Part shown: piece by piece, positions 10,616 through 21,044 of the stretch | Layout: every line of letters starts with the position of its first letter | Numbering within the stretch: the stretch's first letter is position 1 | Assembly: GCA_009746045.1 (NCBI GenBank) | Contig: RPFO01000104.1 | Coordinates: 1,846,109 to 1,873,608 of the forward strand | DNA length: 27,500 nt | Direction of reading: 5' to 3' | Source: Mesostigma viride | Taxonomy: Eukaryota > Streptophyta > Mesostigmatophyceae > Mesostigmatales > Mesostigmataceae | The notes under the pieces: model-generated | Seen by the model: the letters and a program-made list of their open reading frames with translations, nothing else | The model's database searches: none | Told to the model about the DNA's origin: nothing | Made by a program: the position numbers and the translations under genes

Positions 10616-11190
10616 TTAAAATTAAATTAAATTATAACATGCCTCCGTTGGAAGATCATGCATGTAGCACATATTCCTTGATGGATGGTGGAACTCGTGG
10701 AGAGAGCCGCGTAATCTAACTAACCTAACGCTAATCTGTCTAGTCTAGAAAATTCCTAACTACCCTACTCATCAAAACGCCTCCTCTTGGGGGGAGGTGG
10801 CTTGCCCAGAGGGTCGGGCGTGTGAGCCTTGACAATCTTCTGCCACCGCGTCTTGTTCTGCATGGCAGTCCAAAGAAGGGAGAGAGAGTGGATGCGGTAT
10901 TTAAACTGGGCTGGGACCGGCAGTAGGTCATCCAGCAACATCTGGGTGTAGTTCGTGACATGTTTCCCTACCCTTTTGGGAATGCCCTTGGGGCCAGGCC
11001 AGGTCAGAATATGCCGCCCTGGCTGGCCAAGCCGCTGGGGGCCTGCCAGACCAAGGGCGGTGTCGACCTGGCTGGTGCGAGCAAGGTGTCCTACAAATGC
11101 TATCCTACGCTGTCTAATCTCGTCCGAAATACGAGGCATGCCCTGATACAAAGACTCTAATGACGGACCTATATATATTTTTTCTCCTTG
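10612..11190 (-). mobile_element. LINE family copy 2, 5'-truncated 3' end, nested inside copy 1
   Basis: The - strand frame from about 11165 to the stop at 10765-10767 reads SLESLYQGMPRISDEIRQRR, IAFVGHLARTSQVDTALGLA, NYTQMLLDDL, LSLLWTAMQNKTRWQKIV and ends KPPPPKRRRFDE. This is the C-terminal region of the family's ORF2. A 3' UTR follows (10695 down to 10612) with GGAATATGTGCTACATG and the tail AATTTAATTTAATTTT, as in the other copies. It is the best preserved copy and therefore probably the youngest. It interrupts copy 1. Confidence 0.82.
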
Positions 11191-11945
11191 ATATACTGGC
11201 ACTCAAAGGACCTAGGCGAGGACTGCATGTAAGCGAGTGCCCTTCAAGGTCTTGGTCCTCATGGTGCTCACATACGAGACCGAGGCCTGGACGCTCACGG
11301 ACCAGATGAACACGCGGCTGAACGGCACGGTCACACGGCGATGCTCCGGCAAGCTTTGAATGTCGGGTTGTCCACCCACCGGTCACTAGAGTCTTTGTAT
11401 AAGGGTATGACTCGCATTTCTGACGAGATTAGGCAGCGAAGGATAGCATTTACAAGTTTATAGGACATCTTGCTCGAACCAGTCAGGTAGACACCGCCCT
11501 GGGTCTGGCCGGCCCCCAGCGGCTTGGCCAGCCAGGGCGGCATATTCTGACATGGCCTGGCGCGCGCCCCAAGGACAAACCCAGAAGGGTTGGTAGACCA
11601 GCCATGAAGTTCACAGATCAGCTGCCGGCTGACCTCATGGTCCCATCTCAGTCTGAACACCGCATTTCCTCCCTCTCTCTAGCTTGGACTGCCATGCAGG
11701 ACAAGAACTGAGAGATGGCATACCATTGTCCAGGCCCACACGCCAGCCCCAGTGGGCAAGCCCACTCCCCCTAGGAGGAAGGGGCGCTTTGCTGAGTAGA
11801 GTAGCTTGGATTTCAAGGTAGATTATATTAGAGCTAGCTAGCTTAGTAAGTTTTCGTGGCTCTGTTCACCCCTACCCACCAGCAATGGAATATGTGCTAC
11901 ATGATTTCCCAATGGAGTCATGTTATCATTTAAAATTTAACAGCA
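11191..11945 (+). mobile_element. LINE family copy 1, right half (ORF2 C-terminus and 3' UTR)
   Basis: TACTGGCACTCAAAGGACCT (11194-) aligns with 21531- of the third copy exactly where the left half stopped. It continues through VLVLMVLTYETEAWTLTD, ISDEIRQRR, GPQRLGQPGRHILTWPG and KPTPPRRKGRFAE to TAG (11797-11799). The conserved 3' UTR follows (GGAATATGTGCTACATGATT, then AATGGAGTCATG) with a short AAATTTAA tail near 11942. Frameshifts are present. Confidence 0.8.
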
Positions 11946-13607
11946 CCTGAGAGCTGATATCTAGCACACCTAGTGCACCTGTATATGCAGAGTGTCTTAG
12001 TATACCTGACCAGCGCACATGCCCAAACTTAAACTTGGCAGGCACTCCCCAACATTTGATCAGTGACATGCCTCCGCCATAAGGACATCTTCGACGTGTT
12101 TTTGACTACAGACAAGGAATATTGGATGGCAGGGATCAGCTAATTGCTAGCGGTGGGAGAGATGGATCGTCTGCAGAGCTCCACCGCAGTAGATCGAAGG
12201 GAAGTACCGTGCTCGCTCCCGCCTCATTTTACACACTTGTAATACTCTCTCCATGAGGGTGTACAGAGCCAGGCAATTATCGTGGACACAGCTTTTCCAC
12301 GCAGGTACACATTGAGCCCAGTAAGGCGGGTCTATGCAGGCAAAGCCTGCGATAAATTCCCGGGCCGGGCCGGTTTTGGCGCCCGGCCCTGGGGGGAGGG
12401 GAGAGACCACATAAAGCATGGTTTAACAGCCGATGCTTGCGCCCTAGGGGGGAGCTCACATGGTACGCATCATGCGACCTAATACTAACTCATACACATC
12501 AAATTAAAGCGTATATCGCGGCGCAGTCCATCATTTGCGTGCTGAATTAATCAGGCGGCAAGTCCCACCGACTTTTGTAATGAGCATGGCGTCAGCTCTT
12601 CAGCATCCCAACAAAGGCACATCCGTCTAATCTACTGAGCTGTGATGATTGATGGTATCGTGCCCAATCGCCATGTTTACACTCCATGCCTCTTCGCAGT
12701 TATACCTCAACAACTCACTGCAGTAGCCGGCCCGTCAGCCATGAGACCGCACGTGACTGGCACACTAAGTTGCCGCTTTCGCCCAGGTATTGTCTCGTGT
12801 TTCTTGTAATCTTCCAGCGGAATACTAGCAAGCAAGCTGCTGTACGCACAAGCATGCTACACTAACGATCATTAATCCACACTGTAGCATTGCTGGGCTA
12901 CTCATATTGCGGTGATGATCCACCGTGCGCGTGAGCCTGCACCTTACATGGCAGTTGATTTGTCAACGTAGTTAGGTCACTACAAGCATAGTCGACCTTC
13001 GTTAAATTAGACGTTGTTAAAAGGTACTCACCCCAGAGAGCCAGAACCCAGCATTGCTGATTAGTGATTACGTTTCCTCATTGCCTGCTCTTTACATTTT
13101 ACCCATAGCAGTTTGCTATGCGCAGTTGGTACATATCAAAGTATGTTGTTGTTGTTACCCACGCCGCACATGGGCAGCAGAGATCAAAGTATGTACACGT
13201 AACTGATGAATTGTAAGTGCTACATATCGTAAGTAGAGTGGCCGACTGGCCGGAGACCGGAGTGGGCGCGAGAAGGCACGGGTGATCGCCAAATTCGCCA
13301 TGCCAAGGTGGCCGTTTTCCTTGACTACCGACAACTCGGAAACTGATGAAAGAGGACGCACACACAGCACTTGTACGGCGCGGCGTGGCGGACGTGGATC
13401 TCCTGAGCATGGCGTGGCAATGACGTGCCCGACCACGTGGCCACAGGCAGCGGCGACGTCAACTATGCTGGCATCCCGGCAGAATGGAAGAGGATAGGGA
13501 AAGTCTTCAGCACTGAAAGAGGACGCACACACAGCACTGACTCGAGGTAATTGCAGCAGCTCTCCAGCAAAATTTGAGGGGCTTTTGTGCTGAAATACCT
13601 GTTAAGG
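11946..13607. other. intergenic DNA upstream of the lumenal-protein gene
   Basis: No coding frame resembles a known protein and no RNA gene is visible. It should contain the promoter and 5' UTR of the gene starting at 13608, but I see no clear TATA box or start-site motif. The one clear structure is the 25-base direct repeat described separately. Confidence 0.5.
13347..13538. repeat. 25-base direct repeat upstream of the lumenal-protein gene
   Basis: The same 25 bases, beginning TGAAAGAGGACGCACACACA, occur at 13347-13371 and 13514-13538, 167 bases apart, without mismatch. The second copy ends 69 bases before the start codon. It may be a regulatory element or the scar of a local duplication. 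Confidence 0.85.
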
Positions 13608-16600
13608 ATGGCTTTCGCTTGCTCTCTGTCCACTTCCAAATTCCTAGGGGTGCAATTGACCCCCAATTCAAAGGCGGGTGGCTCTGCTATTCAACCCAAG
13701 CCCTTGAAATGCGTTGCAGCGCATGGAAAGGGTGATTCGCTTGTGGATATCCTTCGCGGAGCCACCCTCGGAGTGGCTGCAGCCTCGGTGCTGCTGGCGG
13801 GGACTCCGTCGCTTGCTGCAAACAACGTCCGCCTTCCTCCTCTGTCAACAGATCCCGGGAGATGCGAGCGAGGTACGCGCTTTGCTGCCGAGGCTGTACA
13901 TCTCCATGCACGCGTGTGTTTGTGAGGACTCAAGATCGTCCGACCTATTTACGCCTTCGAATTGCTGAATTTGCTACCTGTTGCAACAGCATATATCGGC
14001 AACACGATCGGCCAGGCCAACGGGGTGTCCGACAAACTGCTGGATCTGCGTGGGTGCTCCTTCAAGGACGCGGGCGACCGGCTCGTCGGAAAGACGCTGA
14101 GTGCCGCAATTATGGCTGGTGCCGACTTCACCAACGCGAACCTGACCGAGGTGGTCCTTACCAAGGGGTGAGCAGTTCTTCTCCTTATTCTTGATGGGCT
14201 ATCGTTTCGATCGCAGAGACGCATAATGGGTAGCGCCCGTCGGTGGGTCTCGCAACCGGCAAAGGCTGCCACCTGTCATGGGTTGTCGTCACGTAGCCTT
14301 GAGAATTACCTACCGGGTGTCCACTTATCATCACTGTCACACGGCTTACCTGTATTATAACAGTAATCTAAATAAATAGTCTTAAGAGATAGTTGACTAC
14401 GATCAATGAAAATAGTTCGCAGCATGGGGTCTGCTCCCCTCTGCTCCTCAACAATGACCCCTTTTCGGGCCTCTTCCATTGTGCCTATCTCTGTGTCCTC
14501 GGGCTCCCTATTTTTCCTAGCATGTCGAGTATGTCGAGTATGTCGAGTATGTGGAGTATGTGGAGTATGTGGAGTATGTGGAGTATGTCGAGTATGTCGA
14601 GTATGTCCAGTATGTCGAGTATGTCGAGTATGTCGAGTATGTCGAGTATGTCGAGTATGTGGAGTATGTCGAGTATGTCGAGTATGTCCAGTATGTCGAG
14701 TATGTCGAGTATGTCGAGTATGTCGAGGTTGAGTATGTCCAGTATGTCCAGTATGTCCAGTATGTCCAGTATGTCCAGTATGTCCAGTATGTCCAGTATG
14801 TCCAGTATGTCCAGTATGTCCAGTATGTCCAGTATGTCCAGTAAGTCGAGTATGTCCAGTATGTCTAGCATGCCTACTGTAGTCTTGACGAGTGTCGTGT
14901 CCCCCCCACGCCCCCACGCGAGGCATCCATGCATGCATCGGTCTGCAGCTCCAGTGCTGGCTAACGCACTATTTGCTTAATTAACCAACTAATTCTTTAA
15001 CTGATCAGTCTAGCTTGCTAGCCCTTTTACGTCGTCATGTGCATGTTGCATGTCGGGCTTTGGCCACGCCAGGCACGCATCGGGCGACAACTCGAGCCTC
15101 TTGCTAAACCTTGCAGCTGTCACCCATGATGCTACCTACATGTTGTGCCTCTTGCTAAACCTTGCAGCTGTCACCCATGATGCTACCTACATGTTGTGCC
15201 TCTTGCTAAACCTTGCAGCTGTCACCCATGATGCTACCTACATGATGTGCCTCTTGCTAAACCTTGCAGCTGTCACCCATGATGCTACCTACATGTTGTG
15301 CCTCTCGCTAAACCTTGCAGCTGTCACCCATGATGCTACCTACATGTTGTGCCTCTCGCTAAACCTTGCAGCTGTCACCCATGATGCTACCTACATGATG
15401 TGCCTCTTGCTAAATCTTGCAGCTGTCACCCATGATGCTACATGCATGTTGTGCCTCGGCCCCTGCACCCGCGCCAGGTACGCGTCGGGCGGCAACTTTG
15501 CGGGCGCCAACTTCAGCAATGCGGTGCTAGACCGCGTGGCCTTTGACGAGGCCAACCTCGCGGGCGCCAACTTCAACAATGCGGTGCTCAGCGGGGCCAC
15601 GTTCGAGGGGGCCAACCTGGCAGGGGCGAACTTTGAGAATGCCATTATTGGGCGACAGGTACATATTGTGTACACATAGAGGATGGAAGGGTGGCAAGGG
15701 TGGCAGGCGGGGGGGGGGGGGGGGGGGGGGGAGCAAGGGAGTGAAGCGTGGCATGATGTCATTGGGTTGGCTAGTGTGTCATGGGGGTTGGCATTCTATT
15801 GAATGCATCGTCATCGACTAAAAACATTGAATGCGTCGTCATCGACGAAAAACATGCAACTTTTTTCTTACAGACAGTTGTCAAATGCCAAGAAGTAATT
15901 CCACACGATTGTTTGATGCTGACAGCTCGATCCTACATATCTATCCTAGGGGGTGGGGGGAAACTTGTTGAGCTTCGCTCATTGTATATATGACGCGTGG
16001 ACGGGCTCAAAGGGTACCGACCTGCCGTAGGTAGCGTAGGACAAGCGCTTGTCACGAGGGTACTGCACTGGCCGGCCCTTTTTGTGCCGAGGCTGAGTGT
16101 GGTTCCGGAGTGCAGGCCTAGGTAGCTTCTAACGTATGTCACTAGACCTTTCACCTGCGCCAGCCGCCAGGCGTGGCGCAACTGTGATGGGCAGTCAGTA
16201 CACCTTGTACCTGCGCCAGCCGGCAGGCCTGCGTGGCGCAATGCCTCTTTTCAGCTTCTGTATAGGATGATAGTTTGATTCTTTACAACTAGACCCTAGA
16301 CACTCATGCCGGGGGGGGGGGGGGGGGGGGTCCATGTCTGAGCCATCCCTGATGTGAGTTTTTTTTTCCCCCCCTAGAACGGTGCATAGTTTAGTTCCCG
16401 TACCGCTTTAGGAGAAATGGGACCCACTATAACGAGAACAACTTTCAAATGAGAACGATGCACCCCACTAGCACTAAACTACAAATCGACATAATGGGGT
16501 CCAGGCGATTCGAGTCGCTGCCTAAGAAAGGCTAGCTCTTGCCACATGGTGATGTGCTGGCGTCCACACCTCGCATATACCTAGACTTTCTAGAAACTTT

Positions 16601-17169
16601 TTCGTATGGTATGGCCTATAATGACCTGCTACTGATATGTTTCCTATGGTCACGCTAGCACTGCCAGCCTGGCGGTATGGTCTAATAATTGCTTTGCATG
16701 CCAGGTGGTCTCCCCTTCCCCTTGCTGCATCGCTTTTTCGTGTGGAGGGCCGGCTTCACCAGTAGTTATTTCTTGATGTTCTGTATATTGTCTTCTCAGA
16801 AAGCGCCCAGGGCTCTTCCTAAACTTTCACCAGGGTTTGCTGTGAATGTTCCACAAATGGGATCTGAAGGTGGAGGCCGGTGTTTGGCGCCTGTTGGCCA
16901 TAAGTGTTTCGTGACCTTGGTAATATAAAGGAGGTGAATGATTTTAATCAGTCTCTACTACTTGCATGGAGATCTGCTAACAACTCAGATTCCTGGGCCA
17001 CACCTACTGTTTGGTGGGCATCTCCTTGCCATGTCTGTCCGTTGCGCATCGACCCCTTTCCCTTCCCCTGCTCCTGGTAACGCATGGCGTGCAGGATGCC
17101 CAGAAGCTGTGTAACAACCCTACCTTGGACCAGACGGCGCGGGACTTGATCGGGTGCCGTGCCAAGTAA
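13608..17169 (+). CDS. thylakoid lumenal pentapeptide-repeat protein (TL17/TL20.3 family), 4 exons
   Basis: Exons are 13608-13872, 13990-14167, 15478-15658 and 17095-17169, joined in phase to give 232 aa; all introns are GT-AG. Residues 1-45 look like a chloroplast transit peptide. Residues 51-65 (GATLGVAAASVLLAG) are a hydrophobic thylakoid signal followed by an SLA-A cleavage site near 70; no twin arginine is seen. The predicted mature protein of about 162 aa starts ANNVRLPPLSTDP, then RCER-AYIGNTIGQANGV, as in plant lumenal homologues. Residues about 128-203 are A(D/N)(F/L)xx pentapeptides (GADFTNANL, GGNFAGANF, DEANLAGANF, EGANLAGANF) that should form a right-handed beta-helix. The last exon (DAQKLCNN to IGCRAK) carries two conserved Cys. 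The molecular role is unknown in the family. The ATG at 13608 begins the transit peptide. Confidence 0.9.
14523..14870. repeat. nonamer minisatellite in intron 2 (TGTCGAGTA variants)
   Basis: About 38 tandem 9-base units are seen. The left part mixes TGTCGAGTA and TGTGGAGTA; from about 14737 nearly all are TGTCCAGTA, with one irregular unit (TGTCGAGGT) at the switch near 14724. Nine being a multiple of three, both strands stay open (SMSSMS, VEYVEY, HTGHTR), which yields long but meaningless reading frames. It lies wholly in intron 2 (14168-15477). Confidence 0.95.
15097..15453. repeat. seven tandem 51-base units in intron 2
   Basis: Units start at 15097, 15148, 15199, 15250, 15301, 15352 and 15403, with CCTCTTGCTAAACCTTGCAG as the first 20 bases. 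Divergence is very low (TTG/CTCG and GTTG/GATG variants). Each unit carries a branch-point-like GCTAAAC and an acceptor-like CTTGCAG. The array ends 24 bases before exon 3 and its open frame runs in phase into exon 3. Confidence 0.95.
15659..17094 (+). other. intron 3 of the lumenal-protein gene, with G-runs and paired hairpins
   Basis: This is a 1436-base GT-AG intron. It contains runs of 23 G (15709-15731) and 20 G (16311-16330), and a 30-base tandem pair (GAATGCATCGTCATCGACTA and GAATGCGTCGTCATCGACGA, about 15800-15855). At about 16152-16180 and 16210-16242 are two related hairpins, each with TGCGCCA/TGGCGCA arms around CAGCCGCCAGG or a variant. No coding frame is convincing. Confidence 0.75.
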
Positions 17170-17267
17170 ATGGCATCAGTATCTTGGGTTAGGTAGCTTG
17201 CACGACGTTTCCACTGGGGGGGGGGAAGGCCTGCTTTCCCCTAAAACGTAAAGAATGCCAGAGGTAA

Positions 17268-17272
17268 TGTAA
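17268..17272 (+). terminator. TGTAA polyadenylation-type signal of the lumenal-protein gene
   Basis: TGTAA lies 99 bases after the stop codon. TGTAA is the usual polyadenylation signal of chlorophycean green algae, placed 10-20 bases before the cleavage site. The distance fits a short 3' UTR. Confidence 0.6.
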
Positions 17273-17917
17273 TTCATGCTGGAGCATCGTGGCATTCTCC
17301 ATATACACATGGCAGCTTTTGTTGATATGATATATTTTGTCTCGTAATATTACATCCTAGCTCGGGGACACTCCCAAACAAAGCATTCAGGATAAATTGC
17401 GTTCAGGATATTTTTCTTATCCCACTAGCACCACACATAGTGTCTAACTGACGATCACTGTCTCACTTGATAGGGGTTGGCTTTCCCGAATATCATGCAC
17501 TAGAGTTCACGGTGCTCTTGCCTGCATTGGCATCCAGATGGCACAATTACACAGCATTATACGTCACATTTTTCACATGTAGGATTTGTAGACAACTAAT
17601 ATTTCGCCCCCGTGTGTCTCGGCCGGGGATATTACATAACACCTAGGCATGCTGCTCATCACTGAGGGGGCTGTTATGGAAAGGGGCCGGTGGGGTAATG
17701 CCCGGCCATGGGCAAAACAAGCGCCCTGCCACGTGGGCATGAGCAAGCGTGCATGCATGTGGTACGTTCATTAAATTTATTACATGTTACAATGTCTAGC
17801 TAGTGACGAGCCACACGCGGACATGGCCGACGGCAGAGCTCGCTGCGCTCAGAACTTATGCATGCGTCTGAGCCGGCCCCAGATCGGTCAGATTGCTTGC
17901 ATCAGATTAATTAATCC
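17273..17917. other. intergenic DNA before the simple-repeat tract
   Basis: I see no gene here. It is moderately AT-rich with no strong repeat until the GGAT tract begins at 17918. Confidence 0.5.
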
Positions 17918-18877
17918 GATGGATGGATGGATGGATGGATGGATGGATGGATGGATGGATGGATGGATGGATGGATGGATGGATGGATGGATGGATGGGT
18001 GGGTGGGTGGGTGGGTGGGTGGGTGGGTGGGTGGGTGGGTGGGTGGGTGGGTGGGTGGGTGGGTGGTGGGTGGGTGGGTGGGTGGGTGGGTGGGTGGTGG
18101 GTGGGTGGGTGGGTGGGTGGGTGGGTGGGTGGGTGGGTGGGTGGGTGGGGGTGGGGGGGGGGGGGGGGGGGGGGGGGCGGGGGCGGGGGGCGGGCGGGCG
18201 GGCGGGCGGGGCGGGCGGGCGGGCGGGCGGGCGGGCGGGCGGGCGGGCGGGCGGGCGGGCGGGCACGCGGGCGGGCGGGCAAGCGGGCGGGCGGGCAAGC
18301 GGGCGGGCGGGCGGGCGGGCGGCGCGGGCGGGCGGGCGGGCGGGCGGGCGGGCGGGCGGGCGGGCGGGCGGGCGGGCGGGCGGGCGGGCGGGCGGGCGGC
18401 GGCGCGGGCGGGCGGGCGGGCGGGCGGGCGGGCGGGCGGGCGGCGGGCGGGCGGGCGGGCGGGCGGGCGGCGGGCGGGCGGGCGGGCGGGCGGGCGGGCG
18501 GGCGGGCGGGCGGGCGGGCGGGCGGGCGGGCGGGCGCGGGCGGCGGGCGGGCGGGCGGGCGGGCGGGCGGGCGGGCGGGCGCGGGCGGGCGGGCGGGCGG
18601 CGGGCGGCGGGCGGGCGGGCGGGCGGGCGGCGGGCGGGCGGGCGGGCGGGCGGCGGGCGGGCGGGCGGGCGGGCGGGCGGCGCGGGCGGGCGGGCGGGCG
18701 GGCGCGGGCGGGCGGCGGGCGGGCGGGCGGGCGGGCGGGCGGGCGGGCGCGGGCGGGCGGGCGGCGGGCGGGCGGGCGGGCGGGCGGCGGGCGGCGGGCG
18801 GGCGGGCGGGCGGGCGGGCGGGTGGGTGGATGGATGGATGGATGGATCAATGGATGGATGGATGGATGGATGGATGG
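17918..18877. repeat. composite simple repeat GGAT-GGGT-G-GGGC-GGAT
   Basis: The tract is about 960 bases in blocks: (GGAT)n 17918-17996, (GGGT)n 17997-18152, a run of 25 G (18153-18177), (GGGC)n with scattered GGC and GCGC slips 18178-18820, a short GGGT, then (GGAT)n again to 18877 with one ATCA break. The + strand is almost continuous G-triplets, so it can form many G-quadruplexes. Reading frames of over 300 codons on both strands (GGRA, PPAR, GGWV) are artefacts of the repeat. Confidence 0.98.
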
Positions 18878-18948
18878 GGACACGCAATCCTACCGGTCTA
18901 GTCTATCTACATCATCAAGCCAACTCTGGCATATCTAAGCTCTCTACC

Positions 18949-19305
18949 CTAGAGGTCCTGTCCAGGGTGCTCCCCGCGTTTGCAAACACGCGGGCGCATC
19001 CCCACGGGGGGCCCGGGTTCGTAGTCCTCTATGACCTGGGCCCACTTGGCCTTGTCCATCATCTTGGTCCAATCAAGGAGATCGAGGCCTAGCCCCCCCA
19101 TGTCCTCTACTAGCTGTTCTTTGAAGGTGCGGGCCTTGCGGCGTCGAGCATTGCGGGGCCCGGCCCACGTAAGGAGTTGCATCAGATGCGTCCCTTCAAT
19201 GCGCATCTGCCAACCATGCAAAACACAGCGCCTCGACAAACAAATGGAGCTACTCTCGGCACGGTCGACAGCAACTCCCGTGACAGCAAATTCTGTGAAC
19301 GCCAA
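18949..19305 (-). mobile_element. C-terminal fragment of a second LINE family
   Basis: The - strand frame reads HGWQMRIEGTHLMQLLTWAG, then ARRRKARTFKEQLVEDMGGL, then [21 protein letters not shown] weak match, an arginine-rich stretch, then a region ending in W-x3-(I/V/A)-x-D is typical of the C-terminal end of LINE ORF2 proteins. The sequence is unlike the other LINE copies here, so it is a different family. No RT motif or tail is preserved. Confidence 0.5.
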
Positions 19306-19860
19306 TCCTTTCGCCCCGATTCCAGCTATCCCCCCCGGTCAATACCTCCCTCGACGCAATGCTCTATATACACCAAATTCGATCGTCCCCATATCCCCAA
19401 GAAAACGCGCGATTGCCATCGATGACCACTCTCAGTGGAACCCCCTCCCGGCTGCTTTGGCCCTGGACACTGGGAGTTCTGCATCCTGTAAATCTCCACG
19501 TACGCTCACGAAGGAACAATATGTGACGATGTCATTAGGTTGAGTGCTGCCGCCTAGCTTGCAAGACGAAACTCTATCGCCTACCCCTAGCTGGCGACCA
19601 GGCCACCAAGTCCAACTGGGAATGGCTGCTTCAACTACCAGCGGCGTACTTGAAGGCCGTCATCATGTGCAGCTATACATGCGCTGTGGCGCACAGGACC
19701 TCACCCAGCTGGGCTTCGGCCTCAAGAGCCTCTAGCCTGCAAGAGCGCTGACAGGCAGCCACAGCAGTTAGGCAGCATCCTTGCAGAGTGGCACCTCCCC
19801 CAGCAGGGACTCCATGCATCGATCGATCTGAGCTGATGCAGTGGCGGATCGGAGTCAGTG
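19306..19860. other. unassigned DNA between LINE fragments
   Basis: No frame gives a recognisable domain. It may be decayed 5' sequence of the ORF1-like relic that follows, but nothing in it proves that. Confidence 0.4.
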
Positions 19861-20764
19861 AGCAGCTGGCGCGCCGAGGGCTGGGCAGCTCGCAGCCCTG
19901 AATGCGCCTGACAGCCCACTCAACACTGTCGCGGCCAAGGTCAACAACATTGAAGTCAACGGCGCACACCCAAGCTCCGGCCACAGCCCCAGTGTACCGC
20001 TACGCCGGCAAGAGCACATTGCCGCCAAGGTCTCGATCAATCCGAGGCCACAGCCAATGAATGTGACCGCCCGCCTTAACCAGGTGGAAGGCCTAGAGTT
20101 AACACACAATTGGCCAAGGCACGGTGAAGCTCAGTGGAGGCAGTTGCTGGACCAAGACGTAGATGCCCTGGCCACACAGGTCCCTGAGATCGCCGAGTGA
20201 ACGGCCACCATCGCCGCCGGCCCATGCAGCCTGCCGGTAGAGCCAGCGATGACCCCTCGAATCGCGCCTCCTGGGCGGACCCGCTCTAGAGCCAGCAAGG
20301 CAACCTCTACCACCACCACCTGATCACCACCATTGAGTTCCAGGAGCTGGAAGACAAGCCGAGTCGGCGGGCGGCGGCGGGCGGGCGCCGCGAGGCCGCT
20401 AGCTGACCGCGACCGTCGCCACTGCCGGGTCATCCTCAGGCGCTTCGACATCAAGCCGGGGAAGACCCCAGACTCTCCTCTGGACGAGCTCAGGACCCAG
20501 CTCTTGGCGCGCATGGAGCTGCAAGGAACTGCTAGCAGGGCGGCTATAACCGCCTCAGTTCCCCATCCACGGGGCAAGGATAGTCCCAGGCCACCAGTTG
20601 TCCTCACCTTCAGCGACATCGAAGCTAGCCCAAGTTCACGGTTCCTCTCTCGCCGCAACAAGCTGGCGTCTGGCGAACTCCCCCCAGCACTGGTCGCGAT
20701 TGACGACGATCTGATCGACGCCAGCGCCGCGGCGCCAGCAGCAGCAACGCCGCGCGACCAGTAG
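19861..20764 (+). pseudogene. LINE ORF1-like relic (coiled coil plus RRM-like part)
   Basis: A frame around 19880-20200 reads GQLAALNAPDSPLNTVAAKV, then TARLNQVEGLE, then WRQLLDQDVDALATQVPEIAE, with heptad spacing suggesting a coiled coil. After frame breaks, 20333-20764 reads DRRHCRVILRRFDI, then DELRTQLLARMEL, then SPRPPVVLTFSDIEASPSSR. This order (basic lead, beta strand, helix, RPxVV(L/K)F strand) resembles the RNA-binding domain of LINE ORF1 proteins. It ends 280 bases before the ORF2 fragment at 21045. This is a pattern-level call; an unrelated small gene is possible. Confidence 0.4.
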
Positions 20765-21044
20765 CCTGACTACATCCGCCAAAAGACCAGCTAGCCTTGA
20801 GAAGCCCGGCCAAGTGTACTGGTGCCCGGGCGGGGATCTTTAGTCAACAACTCTTTAGTCAACACTACCGCCGATTGTCTGCCATTACAGTAGAGGACAG
20901 CTCAGATATATGAAGATTATATGCCCCTCTCGTGACTAAGCGGGCGGGGCATGATGCAGACGATGTTTGTAACTTCGGTGTCATTATTTTCTAGAGAGTT
21001 AGCATAGTACTCCATGGCCCCTTCATTACTACTTATGAACTCAT

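Noticed and set aside
14306-14938. 210-codon HTGHTR-rich frame (-) and SMSSMS/EYVEYV frames (+)
   Set aside because: They come from the 9-base minisatellite inside intron 2 of the lumenal-protein gene; the flanking parts resemble nothing.
15097-15453. CRISPR-like array
   Set aside because: The 51-base units are contiguous, with no unique spacers, in a eukaryotic intron.
15050-15679. 209-codon frame as a separate gene
   Set aside because: Its right third is exon 3 of the lumenal-protein gene, and its left part is the intronic 51-base array. Kept only as a possible alternative exon.
17784-19092. Long open frames (over 300 codons) on both strands, rich in GGRA, GGWV or PPAR
   Set aside because: They are translations of the GGAT/GGGT/GGGC simple repeat. 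All frames are open because the unit lacks stop codons.
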